The position numbers and the translations under genes are program-made. From positions 82,130,501 through 82,194,500 of the forward strand of contig CM077593.1 in the NCBI GenBank assembly GCA_039654915.1: a stretch of 64,000 nt of DNA, written 5' to 3'. The DNA comes from Aquilaria yunnanensis. Taxonomy: Eukaryota; Streptophyta; Magnoliopsida; Malvales; Thymelaeaceae. Below the pieces are notes generated by a model. That model did no database searches. It had not been told where the DNA came from and saw only the letters and a program-made list of their open reading frames with translations. Positions 46,156 through 56,960 of the stretch are shown piece by piece. How positions within the stretch are numbered: the first letter of the stretch is position 1; each line of letters opens with the position of its first letter.

Positions 46156-49100
46156 TAGAGATGGGTGCCGGGTTGATCCAACCTGAGATTGGCTTAGACC
46201 GGCCGGTCCTGGCTTGGGTTAAGCTCAGACCGGGCTCATACTGGTCCCAAGTGGGGCAGGGCAGGTATGGAGGTTTTTTTGAATTTTTTTTTTAAATTAG
46301 AAACATAATTAATTGTATATGTAATAACTATTTAAAAAAAAAACACCACATCCAATGGAAGTTTTATTAAGTAAAAAAGTCAAACGGCACTTACAAATAA
46401 TTGGAACGGACCTTAAATTTTGAAATGGCAAAAATGTTCAAAAAACAATGAAAAATAGGAACCTATAATCTGTGTTTAACAACGTAATCAGATCAAATAC
46501 AAACTACATCTATGATTAAAAAAAAAATTCAAGTTTCGATATCGGGTATTACCTCGTCATCCGAACTTTTTTGGTCTTACTGCCGAAGTACTGTGAGGCC
46601 CCAATCTCAGTTACACACTTCTACCGCCTCGGGGTGTCAATATTGATCGTTTCTCCGATATCACCCGTTTTCCTACACAAATGCTGCTTCGGATGATACA
46701 GTGGAGATTGGAACAGTAAGAATCTCCTGTGTGATTATCAACAAGATAGAAAACCTTGATCTTTTTTATTTCCACCACTCTAATATGTTGATGTCGCTTG
46801 ACTCGAATGATGTGTTGAGATAGTCATTGACCTCAACTAATCCCGATGTCATCGGTCGGGGTCATTTGAGCATTTAGAGGCCGAGTTGAATCTTGATGAG
46901 ATTGATCTCCTTAGAGGCTCTGTTTGAAGAGCTTCAGATTTTACCTTATCTAAATGTCACTCACAATATAACTTATATAAAGAATACAAGTACTTGGAAG
47001 TAGTAGGATACATAGCCAAAACATTTATATGAGACATTTCTAAATAAGTACCTTCAAGCAATGTTATTGTGCCCGTTAATTTTGACATATAGGTTAAGTA
47101 AAGAAGCAACTAAACAGATAGGTGAAATGTTTTTGAAATACTGAAGCCACTTAGGCCGCATGACTTCGACAGTCGATTTTAACAATTCATCATCTTTAAA
47201 CCAATGTAAAACATATGTAATGTTCATTAAATGAAGCAAAACTTGATGAATGGTTGAGTAGTAAACACTAGAGAAAAATTCAGTAGCCTCGTAAAAAAAC
47301 TTAAGCAATTCACCAGTTTTGGAATATTTTTCCCAAACTTTAGTCGTAAGAAATTTACAACCCATTTTTAAGTTCATGAAATGAGTCAACAAATTTGTAT
47401 ATGGGAATGCATCTTGTAATATCAAATATGTGGAGTTTCAGCGGGTTGGGCAATCTAATTTAAATCGTTTCCAAGAAAATTCATTTTTATTTTTAAAACA
47501 AAACCTTTTGAATTCACGAAACACAGTAGATATTGATTTCAAATACGTCAATGAATTCCGAATAAGTAAAATTTCATTTTGAAGAACTTCTAAACCCTTT
47601 TACACATAAAGGTTCAAAATATGATACATGCATATAACGTAAAAGAGTGCATCATTGAGAGATAGTTTTAATGATTGACTCAAAAGGTAAGTGACAACAT
47701 CATTGTTTGGAGCATTATCAAATAAAATGCACTGGATTTTATCAGTATAAAAATAATCACGTAAAGTTTCTAAGATACAATTGAATATGTGATAACTAGT
47801 ATGATCCGTTTCAATGAACCTAAATGACAAAATTCATTTTTGTATAATCCAATTAGAATTAATCCAATGAGAAGTAACACAATAAAATGATTGACCTACA
47901 TGTGATGTCTACTTATTAAAAGTGAATGCCACAGAATGATTAAGAGCAGAAAAATAGGCTTGCAAATTTGATTTTCCGGCTTCAAATAATTTATAGCTTT
48001 CTTTCGTAATGGTTTTCCTAGACACTTTTTTAAATGCATGATTTAATTATGATTTTATCCAAGATTCTAGGTCCACATCTTCAACTTGTGAATAAGGTTT
48101 TTTGATAAGCATCATCCAATTTATTATATATTCTCTACAAGATTGTTGGTTAAAATGAAATATACCTGGCTTACTAGCGCTGGTTGTAGACCCAAGTTGT
48201 GTTTGTCCTCCAGAACTAGTTCTTGCACTGGGGAGGGCATTAGAATGTTGATTTTCAATATGTCGCTCTAGCGTTTCGGTACTGGAATTCTTTTTATGCA
48301 TTAATTTTTTCCTGCAATATTTGCATTTCCCATACCTCGACTCCCCTTTGTGTCTGAGTTCATAATGCTCCCAAACCCAAATAGTTAGTCTTGAGGATTT
48401 ACTTTGTCCTTGGGTTTCCTCCACAGTGGGTCCATGACTTGTCGGCGTCGGTTGTGTTGATAGATCCCCGACCCCCGTCTCATCCAACTCTTCAACTTCA
48501 TTATCCAATAATTGATTGTCGAGTCCCAAATCATAATTCATCATATCAATTTCGGCATCATTGTCGTGCAACTCTTCAATTGAGATACCTTTATCGGTGG
48601 GCCGAAAACGGCGTTTATCGGTGGGCAAAAAACGGCAACAGAACAAGCCTCAAAGGCCGGTGATGCGGTAAGATGAACTCTCCGTTGACTTGCCCTTTCC
48701 TCTTGAAGCCATGAGTCACGAACTAATAGTAATGATTGCAAAATTAAGAAGAGATTATGAAGATATTAGGCGGAGATTAGTAAGAAATTTGGAAAAGATT
48801 AAGAAAAAAACTCAAATGCTTAAGAGAATTAATATAGTAAAAAAAGAGGAGAGATTGAGTGATGGTGTGAGGATAGAGTGAAAATAACATTGGTATTTAT
48901 AGGGGAGAACAAAAAATTATTTAGACTAAAAAGTCCTTAAAATTTAGTTGTTGAAAAAAGTGAATATGGAATTTTGGGAGCTAAAATGGAACAGAAAACC
49001 GTTGGAGGGTCTATTTTGTAACTAACCAAATTTTTTTAATTTTTTTTAGAGGGTGTTCATTGAAGAGCCGTTGGGGGCGCTCTAGGCCTGGGCTGGCCGG

Positions 49101-49279
49101 TCCTAGGTTGGGTCGGGTTCGGTATTGTACCAAGGTGGTCTATTTTGCACAATCTTCTCCTTCAGGCCCATATTCGGCTAATACTTTTGCGGGTTTTTGC
49201 CGGGCTGTGCTCAGATGGATTTGACTTATGAATCGGCCCTAGTTTAAGCTAGATTGAACCGGCCCATGTCCCACCTCTA
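46156..49279 (-). mobile_element. hAT transposon, near full length (3.1 kb)
   Basis: The termini are TAGAGATGGG (left) and the complement of TAGAGGTGGG (right). The 8-bp flanks ggctcatg (46148-46155) and gggtcatg (49280-49287) agree at seven positions, as expected for a hAT target duplication. The subterminal regions are rich in ggcccgg/ggttgga-type words. The transposase reads on the minus strand with a TATA box (TATAAATA, complement at 48894-48901). It shares ends, promoter and N-terminal text with 30531-31885. It ends only 195 bp upstream of the bZIP start codon. Confidence 0.94.
46600..48712 (-). pseudogene. hAT transposase with BED zinc finger, broken
   Basis: Transposase of the surrounding element. 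The start ATG (48712, MASRGKGKST) is followed by a stop after about 20 codons. The longest frame (48646-48047) holds an acidic N-terminus and a BED finger: VWEHYELRHKGESRYGKCKY, CKYC and later HIENQH. Then come catalytic-core motifs of hAT transposases: FDNAPNNDVVTYLL and CMYHILNLYV (47830-47600), the R-x-N-S-T-Y region with its Trp codon replaced by a stop, LKFFYEATEFFSSVYYST and MRPKWLQYFK (47425-47054). A remnant of the C-terminal dimerisation domain follows (INILEWWK, about 46775). At least six stops or frame changes separate these, so it is inactive. Confidence 0.92.
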
Positions 49280-49287
49280 GGGTCATG

Positions 49288-49474
49288 GGCCTTGACTCAT
49301 ATGGATCCCCAAAATCGGAACCAATAAAGGCATAAAAATCAGACGTTCCTGTTTGTTAGGATGTGAAATTAGAAATCCAACTTCCCTCAAAAATAGGATC
49401 TCCTCAAACCAATTAGTTCTTCTCTCTTTCATTTCATCATCACTTTCGTCTCCCTAGTCTGATGTCTCACCCAG
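49288..49474 (+). promoter_or_regulatory. Core promoter and leader of the bZIP gene
   Basis: Between the hAT target duplication and the start codon lie only 187 bases. They contain ccaataaagg (CCAAT-like, 49321) and cataaaaat (TATA-like, 49331-49339), then a pyrimidine-rich leader (cttctctctttc). An out-of-frame ATG at 49462 precedes the main start. All sequence further upstream is transposon. The transcription start is inferred. Confidence 0.5.
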
Positions 49475-49800
49475 ATGGAAGATCTAGCTACTATGGCTTC
49501 CCCAAACAGAGCCCGAGACCAGTCCCAGTCCCAGTCCCAGTCCCAGGCCCAGCAGCATCACATTTCTCTCTGCAACCTCACTTTCAACGCCAACTTCCAC
49601 ACAGTCCATCACGACAAGACTGTCGTCGACCAGCTCTGGCAGGAAATGAGTACCCAGTTCCAGCTTCCCATCGGCGAGACCACACTCGAGGAGTTAATCG
49701 CCAGTGCAGGCGCTGTCGTCAACAGTACTGGCTACCCCCAGCATGTCGACTGGGTCAAGTTCCAGCAGGAGGTAGCTGTGGAAGGGTCCGCCGGGTTTGA
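49462..49800 (+). other. Upstream ATG with overlapping frame in the bZIP leader
   Basis: The ATG at 49462 opens a 112-codon frame in +1 register that overlaps the bZIP coding sequence for about 325 bases and ends at 49800. Its context is poor (C at -3, T at +4), so most ribosomes should scan past it. The peptide shows no domain, and I regard it as a possible translational brake rather than a gene. Confidence 0.4.
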
Positions 49801-50344
49801 CGGGTCTCGAGAGGGGCAGATGGCAGTCCCGGTGTCATCGTCGTGTTCGCCGGCGGAGAAGGAGAGGAAGCGGAGGTACCCCGAAACGGTGGAGAAGAGT
49901 ATTGAGAGGAGACAGAAGAGGATGATCAAAAACCGCGAGTCGGCGGCCAGGTCGAGGGCTAGAAAGCAGGTTGAGATCCAATGAATCAACTTAAGGTTTT
50001 CTCCTGTATTTTTTCAATTTCTTATGCACGAGCGCCCGCGCGCATACACACACACACTCCCTTTTTTTATTATAGGCATGAGTAAAGATAGAACTGGTTG
50101 TTGAAGTTTTGTGTTCTGCTAATGGCTACCAGGCATATACACATCAGTTGGAGGTGGAGGTGACTAGGTTGAGGACGACGAATAGCTGGCTCAAGACACA
50201 GAAGGTAGGCCTCGTAAGTAATTTATTTATTGATTAAATTAGTTTTTTATAAATCTCTTATGAATAGGGTTGAGGACGACATGAATTTTTAATTAGTAGT
50301 AAAATCTATTTAACCTTGTGATTAATATAGTATATAGGAAAAAG

Positions 50345-50385
<41 letters not shown>

Positions 50386-50404
50386 TTAACTTTATTAAAG
50401 TTAA

Positions 50405-50461
<57 letters not shown>

Positions 50462-50591
50462 CTTAACTTTATTAAAGTTAAAATAATATTTTCATACTGT
50501 TTATTAACAGGAAGCGGACATTATGTTATTCTCGGAAACAAGTGTTCTCCCCAAATACCAGCTTCGACGTACCAGCTCAGCTTCTTTCTAG
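49475..50591 (+). CDS. Group A bZIP transcription factor (ABI5/DPBF/GBF4-like), three exons
   Basis: DNA-binding nuclear protein of the ABA-related bZIP group, binding ACGT-core elements as a dimer. Exons: 49475-49969, 50133-50204 and 50511-50591, all phase 0 with GT..AG introns, giving 215 residues. Residues 16-27 are a Gln-Ser run. KTVVDQLWQEM (48-58) and TTLEELIASAG (70-80) match the GBF4/FD/ABI5-type N-terminal motifs that include a TLEDFL-like patch. The basic region 144-165 (RRQKRMIKNRESAARSRARK) carries the invariant Asn153 and Arg161, and zipper leucines follow at 171, 178 and 185. The C-terminus LRRTSSASF resembles the conserved C-terminal motif of group A bZIPs, a phosphorylation and 14-3-3-type site. 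The intron after RKQ is at the usual place. Met7 (49493) has a better start context (A at -3, G at +4) than Met1. The zipper is short. Confidence 0.95.
49520..49543 (+). repeat. Coding hexanucleotide microsatellite (CAGTCC)4
   Basis: Four perfect CAGTCC units encode the Gln-Ser repeats of the bZIP protein. As a multiple of three it can vary in length without frameshift. Confidence 0.95.
50347..50489. repeat. Twin (TA)n microsatellites with duplicated hairpin in bZIP intron 2
   Basis: TA runs at 50347-50383 and 50409-50459 are each followed by the same phrase, tcttaactttattaaagtta plus aaataat. The phrase contains taactttattaaagtta, a near-palindrome. The arrangement suggests one run plus tail was duplicated as a unit. 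It fills nearly half of the 306-bp intron. Confidence 0.9.
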
Positions 50592-51671
50592 CAGACAACT
50601 ATCTGTACGACGGCCATAAGCCATTTTTGGGTCCACTGATTTTTTGGAAGTAAATTGTAATTGGAGGCAGCTCATTTTTTCGTGTTTAATTAAAATTATT
50701 GAATTATTACATAGTTTAGAGGCATTAAATTCCGTAGGCAAGGGTCTCCTATATATTGCGTGCCTTGACTTTTACGTTTCTGCTTATGCCTATCTGGCCT
50801 CCTCACTTTTTTCTTCCCCAACTGGCCCTGAAGTTTTTGGATGCAACCTCACAGGCCCATTTGTGAATCCATTAAGAGATAAGTTAAACATAACGACCAA
50901 ACGTTGATTTTAACTGTTTTATGTTACATACTAGTATCTCACTTGTACAGCTGCGATCTTGGAACCTAATATTCTGATTGGCCACATACTAAACCTAGCA
51001 GTACAATTTAGGTAAACTAGTTTTATGTTTTTATATTGTCATCTTGGTACCTAAATCTTTAAAATGACAGCTAGTCGGAAAGGTTAGTACATAATTTAAC
51101 TGATACATTTTTCAATTTTAGCAGTTGCTACCAAAATATTTTTCTTCCATTTCAATATTGAGTACTTGAAGGACTAGCTCGACATCCCTAACAAATTCAA
51201 GAGCCATTTGGACAGACAAAAGAACTCAAGACCTAGATGGGCAGAAATTTAAAAATTTAGGGGCCAAAGAGGGATCTTTTTTTCATTCTCGTATATATTA
51301 TTAGTAAGTGAGGGACAATCTAACAAGAGATAACTCTTTACATCTGGAGACTTGAACCTTGGCCCCTAGGCCAGGAACGACATTAGTGTGCTTTGAAATG
51401 ATTATTGGACTAAATTTTTAAATGTCATTCTCATGTACTGAGTTTTTTTTTTGTACACAAAAATATCTTTATAGGTCTAGGTAAAGTAAGGAATATTTTA
51501 TAGCATAAGAAAAGGAAAATAACTACTTTTTTTGGGCTTAAAAGGCACCCAATTGAGTTTTAAATAACTTTTCTCTTGGTATTCCTTTACGACCTTTTTT
51601 AAAGCGGCTTGACCTCTATTGTTGAGTTTGAGGCATCGCATGGAGAGGAGGAAAAGCAACAGGACAAGAAG
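50592..51671. other. 3' flank of the bZIP gene, no further gene
   Basis: Contains the bZIP 3' untranslated region at its left end and AT-rich intergenic DNA. The frame at 50644-50907 has no domain and begins 53 bases after the stop codon, so I treat it as chance. Confidence 0.5.
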
Positions 51672-51680
51672 TTAATTATA

Positions 51681-52133
51681 GGGAAAATTATAATTTGCCC
51701 CTTAAGGTTTAAGTGATATTACATTTTGCCCCTTTCTGTTTTAGAAATATATACTTTGCCCCTTACCTGTTTAATACAATTCAACAACTGCTTTTGAAAT
51801 ATTAATTTAGTTATTACGATAGCCATCTTCCAGTAATTTCAATCTGTATGATATTTTTCTTACAGTTAATGGACATTTTAAATTATCAGTTTTTTTCTTT
51901 TTGTACTTCTTTTAGTTTTTAAAATAGTATTTTTTGAACGTCAATTAATTATTAAAAAAATACCATACAGATTAAAATTATTTGAAGATGACTACCATAT
52001 AATCTAAATTAAGATTTTAGAAGTTGCTGTCAGACTATATTAAAAAGGAAAGAGGCAAAGTGTATATTTTTTAAACAAGAGATGACAAAGTGTGATGTCA
52101 CCTAAATCTTAGGGGGTAAATTGTAATTTACCC
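51681..52133. mobile_element. Mutator-type MITE (453 bp) with perfect 9-bp target duplication
   Basis: The inverted repeats are about 110 bp: left GGGAAAATTATAATTTGCCCC..AAGGTTTAAGTGA, right the complement of GGGTAAATTACAATTTACCCC..AAGATTTAGGTGA. ttaattata stands immediately on both sides (51672-51680; 52134-52142), a perfect 9-bp duplication diagnostic of Mutator-like elements. No coding capacity. Confidence 0.93.
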
Positions 52134-52142
52134 TTAATTATA

Positions 52143-52762
52143 CTAGTTATGAGAGCCCGCACAATGTCACGGGATTAGGGGAAATTGACAAGTAAAAAAG
52201 TACATGTTTGTACAAAGAATTAAGACATATATATATACAAGATCATACTCAGACATTAAATTAGAGCAGCAGTTTTGCTGACATGCTATTATTATATATG
52301 AAAAAGGAGGTAGTTTGGTCCTTGTAATTATAATGTTTAGTAACTAGAAATTAAAATTTCCACCTTCCTTTTTAAAACACTCTTATATATTTTTTAAAAA
52401 TTTTTTAAAATATTTATGAATCATAATTTTTTATTCAAGGTATAAAAATGGAATTAAGGTTCCTATATACTTTAAAATTTAAAAAACTCTTATGCAGTTT
52501 TTTTAAATTTTGAAGCTTTCATAAATCTTAAATCTCAATGTATCATAAAAGTTTGGTGAATGGTAAAAATCCATGTTCAGTCCTAATTGTTTTTTCATTT
52601 CTGCCCATTTGGTCCATGCTCTAATCCACCTAATGATCCAGTCCCTGGTTTCAACCTTGTCTTCACTCTAGCTCACAAAAGTTAGGGGCTACTGTGGCAG
52701 AAGCTAAATGTTTAGGGATCAAAAGAGAAGTCTAACCATCCTTACCTTTGACCGATGAATAT
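52143..52762. other. AT-rich, no gene
   Basis: Non-coding. The text at 52560-52740 (ccatgttcagtcctaatt..) resembles the interior of the small inverted-repeat element that follows and may be another remnant of it. Confidence 0.4.
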
Positions 52763-52963
52763 GGTTAAATTTCTACTTTAGACCTTGAGTACATCTTGGC
52801 TGCCATTTAGGTCTCCAAACTTCTCCATCCTATGATCGAGTCCTTGGTTTTCAGGCACAATATATAGTAAATCAAAACAAGGACTAAAACATAAGATGGA
52901 GTAGCTTGGGAACCAAAAGGATAGAAATAACATATCTAAACACTGAAAGAAGAGTTTAACCAT
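52761..52963. mobile_element. Short inverted-repeat MITE (~0.2 kb)
   Basis: Left arm ATGGTTAAATTTCTACTTT.., right arm the complement of ATGGTTAAACTCTTCTTTC... Similarity extends inward about 90 bases (ctccatcctatg against ctccatcttatg, and gtccttg in both). The target duplication is not clear. Confidence 0.6.
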
Positions 52964-53482
52964 AAAATGGGAAAAGGAAAAAAATACAAGCAGCCTATTA
53001 TTCAATAAAAATTAAATAACCCTACAAGGTTCCATATACAGCAAAAAACTGTAGGCCAATCTAACCACCTTATAGAAACAAGGCCCAACAAACTAAAAGA
53101 TTATTTTCTGTCAATTTGTAAGGTACTGTTACAATTAGAAGACATGTATTGGAAGATGGGATCTAATCTCTTCAACATTGTCTAATAATGACAGATAGAT
53201 TTGGGCTATTTATTACGTCAATGATCCCTAAAATTCAAGGCTATTTTGGAGGGAAATTATCAGACAACGTAATGGATGACAATACTCTTTTTCTAGGATA
53301 ATAAAGTGTCAAATAGGTTCCATAATTTTGTGGCACAGTGGCAAGCAAAAGAGTAAAAGAATAAAGTCTTGAAATTTCATTTGAAACAATCTTACACCTT
53401 TAAAATTGTTACTAATAAGAAAGTACATAAAAAATAAAGAACAACACATTTTTATTAATTACATCGTAGTCGTATAGTGACA

Positions 53483-55710
53483 GGTAGCAATGAAAGTTCA
53501 GGTTATAGGGTCAAGTTCACGTTGAAACTTGATTTTTACATGGCAATGACTCGAATAACCCTAACTCTATTCAACCCTATCAGAGGCATAAACTGAAACT
53601 AACCATAACCCTATTTAAATCAGGGTTAGGGTCAAGTTGACCTAACTTTTCTTTCATTCTCTCCCCATCTTAACTAGTAAGAGCAATCAAAGGTTTCCTC
53701 AAAAGAGCTAAGCATGTCTTTGTTTACTAATGTTTTATTAAGTCAATGACAATGCTTTAATGACCACTATCCAAGATTCCTTTTTGGCCAAAATACAAAA
53801 AAGCCCCCCAACTCAGTTAATTAAGACATTCTCCCCCCTTGAACTTCAACTCGAGTAACTCAGCCACTCAACTTGAAAAAAGCACCAGTTAACTCCTTTG
53901 ATCACATGTGTGCCTCACGTGACTTCCTTTAATCAGACGATGTCCATCTTTGGGTTATGCTAGTGGGGGTGAAGCCCGACCACCACCTTTATAGCTTGGG
54001 GTGGAGTGTTGGCTGACTACCCGACGGTGAGCCCTCCTTTTTCACGCATCTCAAAGCTACATCTATGAATTTACCCAACGGAGGCGAGTAAGGTAGTGGA
54101 AGGGGATGGGTTACGAGCTAACTTGTGCGGTGAAGGAAGACAATGGCTTGCTCAAAGTAGTTTAGGCTAATGAATCTAAGATCATTGAATCTGTTCTACA
54201 GTTTAAGTTGACGAATCAAAAACCATAGAATCGGCATTGCAGAGAAACAAGGCAGTGGATGAAGATTTTCTATGCTTTTAGACCGATTTCTGAAACAAGC
54301 AGGTGAACTCTTCATTTTTTTTATTCAACTAGTCTTAATCCTTTTGTGATTTCGATTGCAAAGTGAAAGATACTAATGCTTTTTAATTGATTTATGTTTG
54401 AAAATGCATTAGACTCCACTTATGTTGGCAGCAATGCATAAAAAGATATCCTGCATGAAGAATCTCATTGAAGCTAGGGCTAATGTGAGTCAAAATTTCT
54501 TATTTTTGGGATTTGTTCATTATTATATTTTGTATGCGCAAATTAAGTTGATTGTTTTAGGAAAAACTAAATGGAAGATAGGATTTTGATGTATCATTTA
54601 TCAGATCCTAATGTTTGATCCTAAACTGGAAGGCCAAAGCCCAAGCCAAGGCCAGGATTTACCATCATTGGTGCATCCCGCTTTCATTGGTTGTTGAAGA
54701 AACAAAGATGGATGTTATTCGATTAAAGGGGTTCACTTGAGGCACAGATGTGGTAAAGGGTCTAAATGATCCCTTTTTTCAAATTAAGGAGCGGAGTTAC
54801 TCTGAGTTCAAGTTCAGGGGTAAGAGTGTCCGAGTCACTCAAGTTGGGAACTTTTCCTAAATTTTGTCCTTGATTTTTTACATACCTTAATTGAACAAGA
54901 GGAAAAATTTACAAAAAGTCTACTTTTTAATATGCTAAAAAACTTTTAAAACATTTCAGAACCAATTGTCTCTCTAGTTCTTAACATTTCAGGAAGTTTA
55001 AAAGAACTTAGCAGCAAGCTAAATGTCTTTAATACGAATCCAACAATAACAATTAAACAAGTTATGCTTGAACAATTGACATAATTCTAGATCAAATAAC
55101 ACAATTTAATGTCTGTTCTCAAGTAATATTCCAGGAACTTACACTTAAACTTGAAACCATGTTGTCTACTTGTCTGTCCTTTGATTGTGAAATGAGTACT
55201 CAATAATTCAAGTGCGGCTCCGGCTAACTTAACTTCAATGGTAAAGGGGGGATATGATAAGTAGGTGACTGGGAGGAAAGGGTCGCTTGACGCACCATTG
55301 GATTAAGGGCCAAGGAAAGGATAAGAAAAGTAGTAAGATTAGCTCATTAGAGTGGGAAGGACCGATGGAGGCTGCGCCTTTCGCAAGCTACTGCTTGCCA
55401 TGTACGTCCTCTATTTGTTCGTTTAGGAGGAAGAATGGTAATCTAGGTTTAGGGGTAGAAATTGGCCTGTGTTGGTTATTGGGTTAGGAATAGTATCAGA
55501 CTAAACATTAAAAGTCTAAAACATAGATAAAATAAGATTGAATTGTTTTTTTTCATTGATCCATATTGATATATGTTTAGCAACTTTATATATGGATCAG
55601 GTCCGGCCAACCTGAACTTGTGTTTTCTACTCATATAAACAGACTCTAACCTGATAATTTGGGGTCGAGTTAGGGTTTGGATTCAGGTTTAGGGTCACTA
55701 CTTACACCTT
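53483..55710. mobile_element. hAT-like non-autonomous element (2.2 kb) carrying a nested element
   Basis: A perfect 8-bp duplication tagtgaca flanks it (53475-53482; 55711-55718). The ends are GGTAGCAATGAAAGTTCAGG and the complement of AAGGTGTAAGTAGTGACCC, followed on both sides by gggtt/aaccct-rich subterminal text, as in many plant hAT elements. The terminal repeats are weak. No transposase is present. The interior includes a Mutator-like element at 53786-54869. Confidence 0.78.
53786..54869. mobile_element. Mutator-like element with ~115-bp TIRs, nested in the hAT-like element
   Basis: Left arm GGCCAAAATAC..CAACTCAG..TTGAACTTCAACTCGAGTAACTC. The right arm read in complement is GGACAAAATTTAGG..CAACTTGAG..CTGAACTTGAACTCAGAGTAACTC, so the arms match for about 115 bases. 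The flanks ttccttttt (53777-53785) and ttgattttt (54870-54878) agree at seven of nine positions. No transposase frame was found in the 0.85-kb interior. Confidence 0.8.
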
Positions 55711-55849
55711 TAGTGACAAGCATTAGGTAGCTGAATAGTGGATAGAAGTGGCTCGTCCATAGCCATTCGATGATGCAATTCCCATACTACAAATGGCCAT
55801 AAGGCATCTCCGCTGTCCCACATTCACCAACTAAATCATTCTCCAGGCA

Positions 55850-56240
55850 AATCCTGTAATAAATTTTTAATAGTTAAATCATAGTTGAAATCATAATTTT
55901 TCTTCTTTATTAATCAAACTTATTTCATTTAAGCAAAAATTTTCCTAATTTAAATTATTTGTTAACTACTAAAAAATTATTGCAAAATTTTAAATTTTTC
56001 TTGAAGATAGTTACTAGATATTTTAAATTAGAATTTTAAAATAATTAATATATACTTTAAATTAGAATTTCAAAAGTTAGTGTTGGACAGTTACTTTGAC
56101 TTACCAGATTCCATCTAGTAATAGACAAAAAAGAAACAATTTTATTAGGTTTCGGACCAAAGTAGAACAATCAATACGTTATGGATCAAAACAAAGTGAA
56201 AAATTAAATATCAGGGATTGTTGATAAAATTTACCCAATT
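55850..56240. repeat. Remnant of a long-TIR MITE (one end)
   Basis: The right end (complement: GGGTAAATTTTATCAACAATCCC, then tttggtccnaaacctaataaaattg) matches the style of the 43592-44181 element ends. The interior is likewise AT-rich, but the left end is not convincing. Confidence 0.45.
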
Positions 56241-56960
56241 TTTGTGTTAAAAAGAGAATTTATTAATTATGTGGTAAACTAAACTAAATAATTACATGGT
56301 TTTGTATATGAAGTAATTTATAGCTATTTAGATTTATTAAGTTATTTTTGTACCTATAGTATGTTTTGATATTGAGTTTAGAGAGTAGTATTGCACTTAT
56401 AAAAGATTCTAAAGAAGTACATTTTACAAGTTTATACATCATGTTATTAGACAATTTAATGAAATTAAAATCGATCAAACACACATTCTACTTTTTGTTC
56501 TCAAGTTGGGGGATGATTTCTAGATATTGGAGAAAACATTTTTAGAACCCATATCCATACCTATTTCAAGCATGTGTATTCACGATCGCATGAAATCAGC
56601 AAAGATTCCCATGATTTCATGTGCTCTTTTATTAGTCGAAAACTTTCTTTTGACCAACAAGCTTCATTGTTGCTCTCATTCTGTATAGATGAAATTAAAA
56701 TAGTTGACTTTCAACTTTGAAATTATAAAGCCCTAGGTCTTGATGGGTTTATTCCTATGGTGTTTAAGAAATATTGGGATTCATTGGATAATTTAGTCAC
56801 TGAAATGGTTTTGTCTTTCTTGAATGGAGGATGACTTCTAAAGTAACTAAATCACACCTTTATCACCTTGATTCCAAAGAATCAACAACCAAATTAGATT
56901 TAGGATTATCAACCAATCAGCCTGTGCAATACCATCTACAAGGTAGTTTCCAAATTCCTA

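Noticed and set aside
49732..49989. 85-codon minus-strand frame in bZIP exon 1
   Set aside because: Shadow of the basic region coding sequence on the plus strand.
51340..51390. Possible tRNA-like text (gacttgaaccttggcccctagg)-type region
   Set aside because: I could not build a cloverleaf with acceptor and anticodon stems; the phrase is common in repeat DNA.
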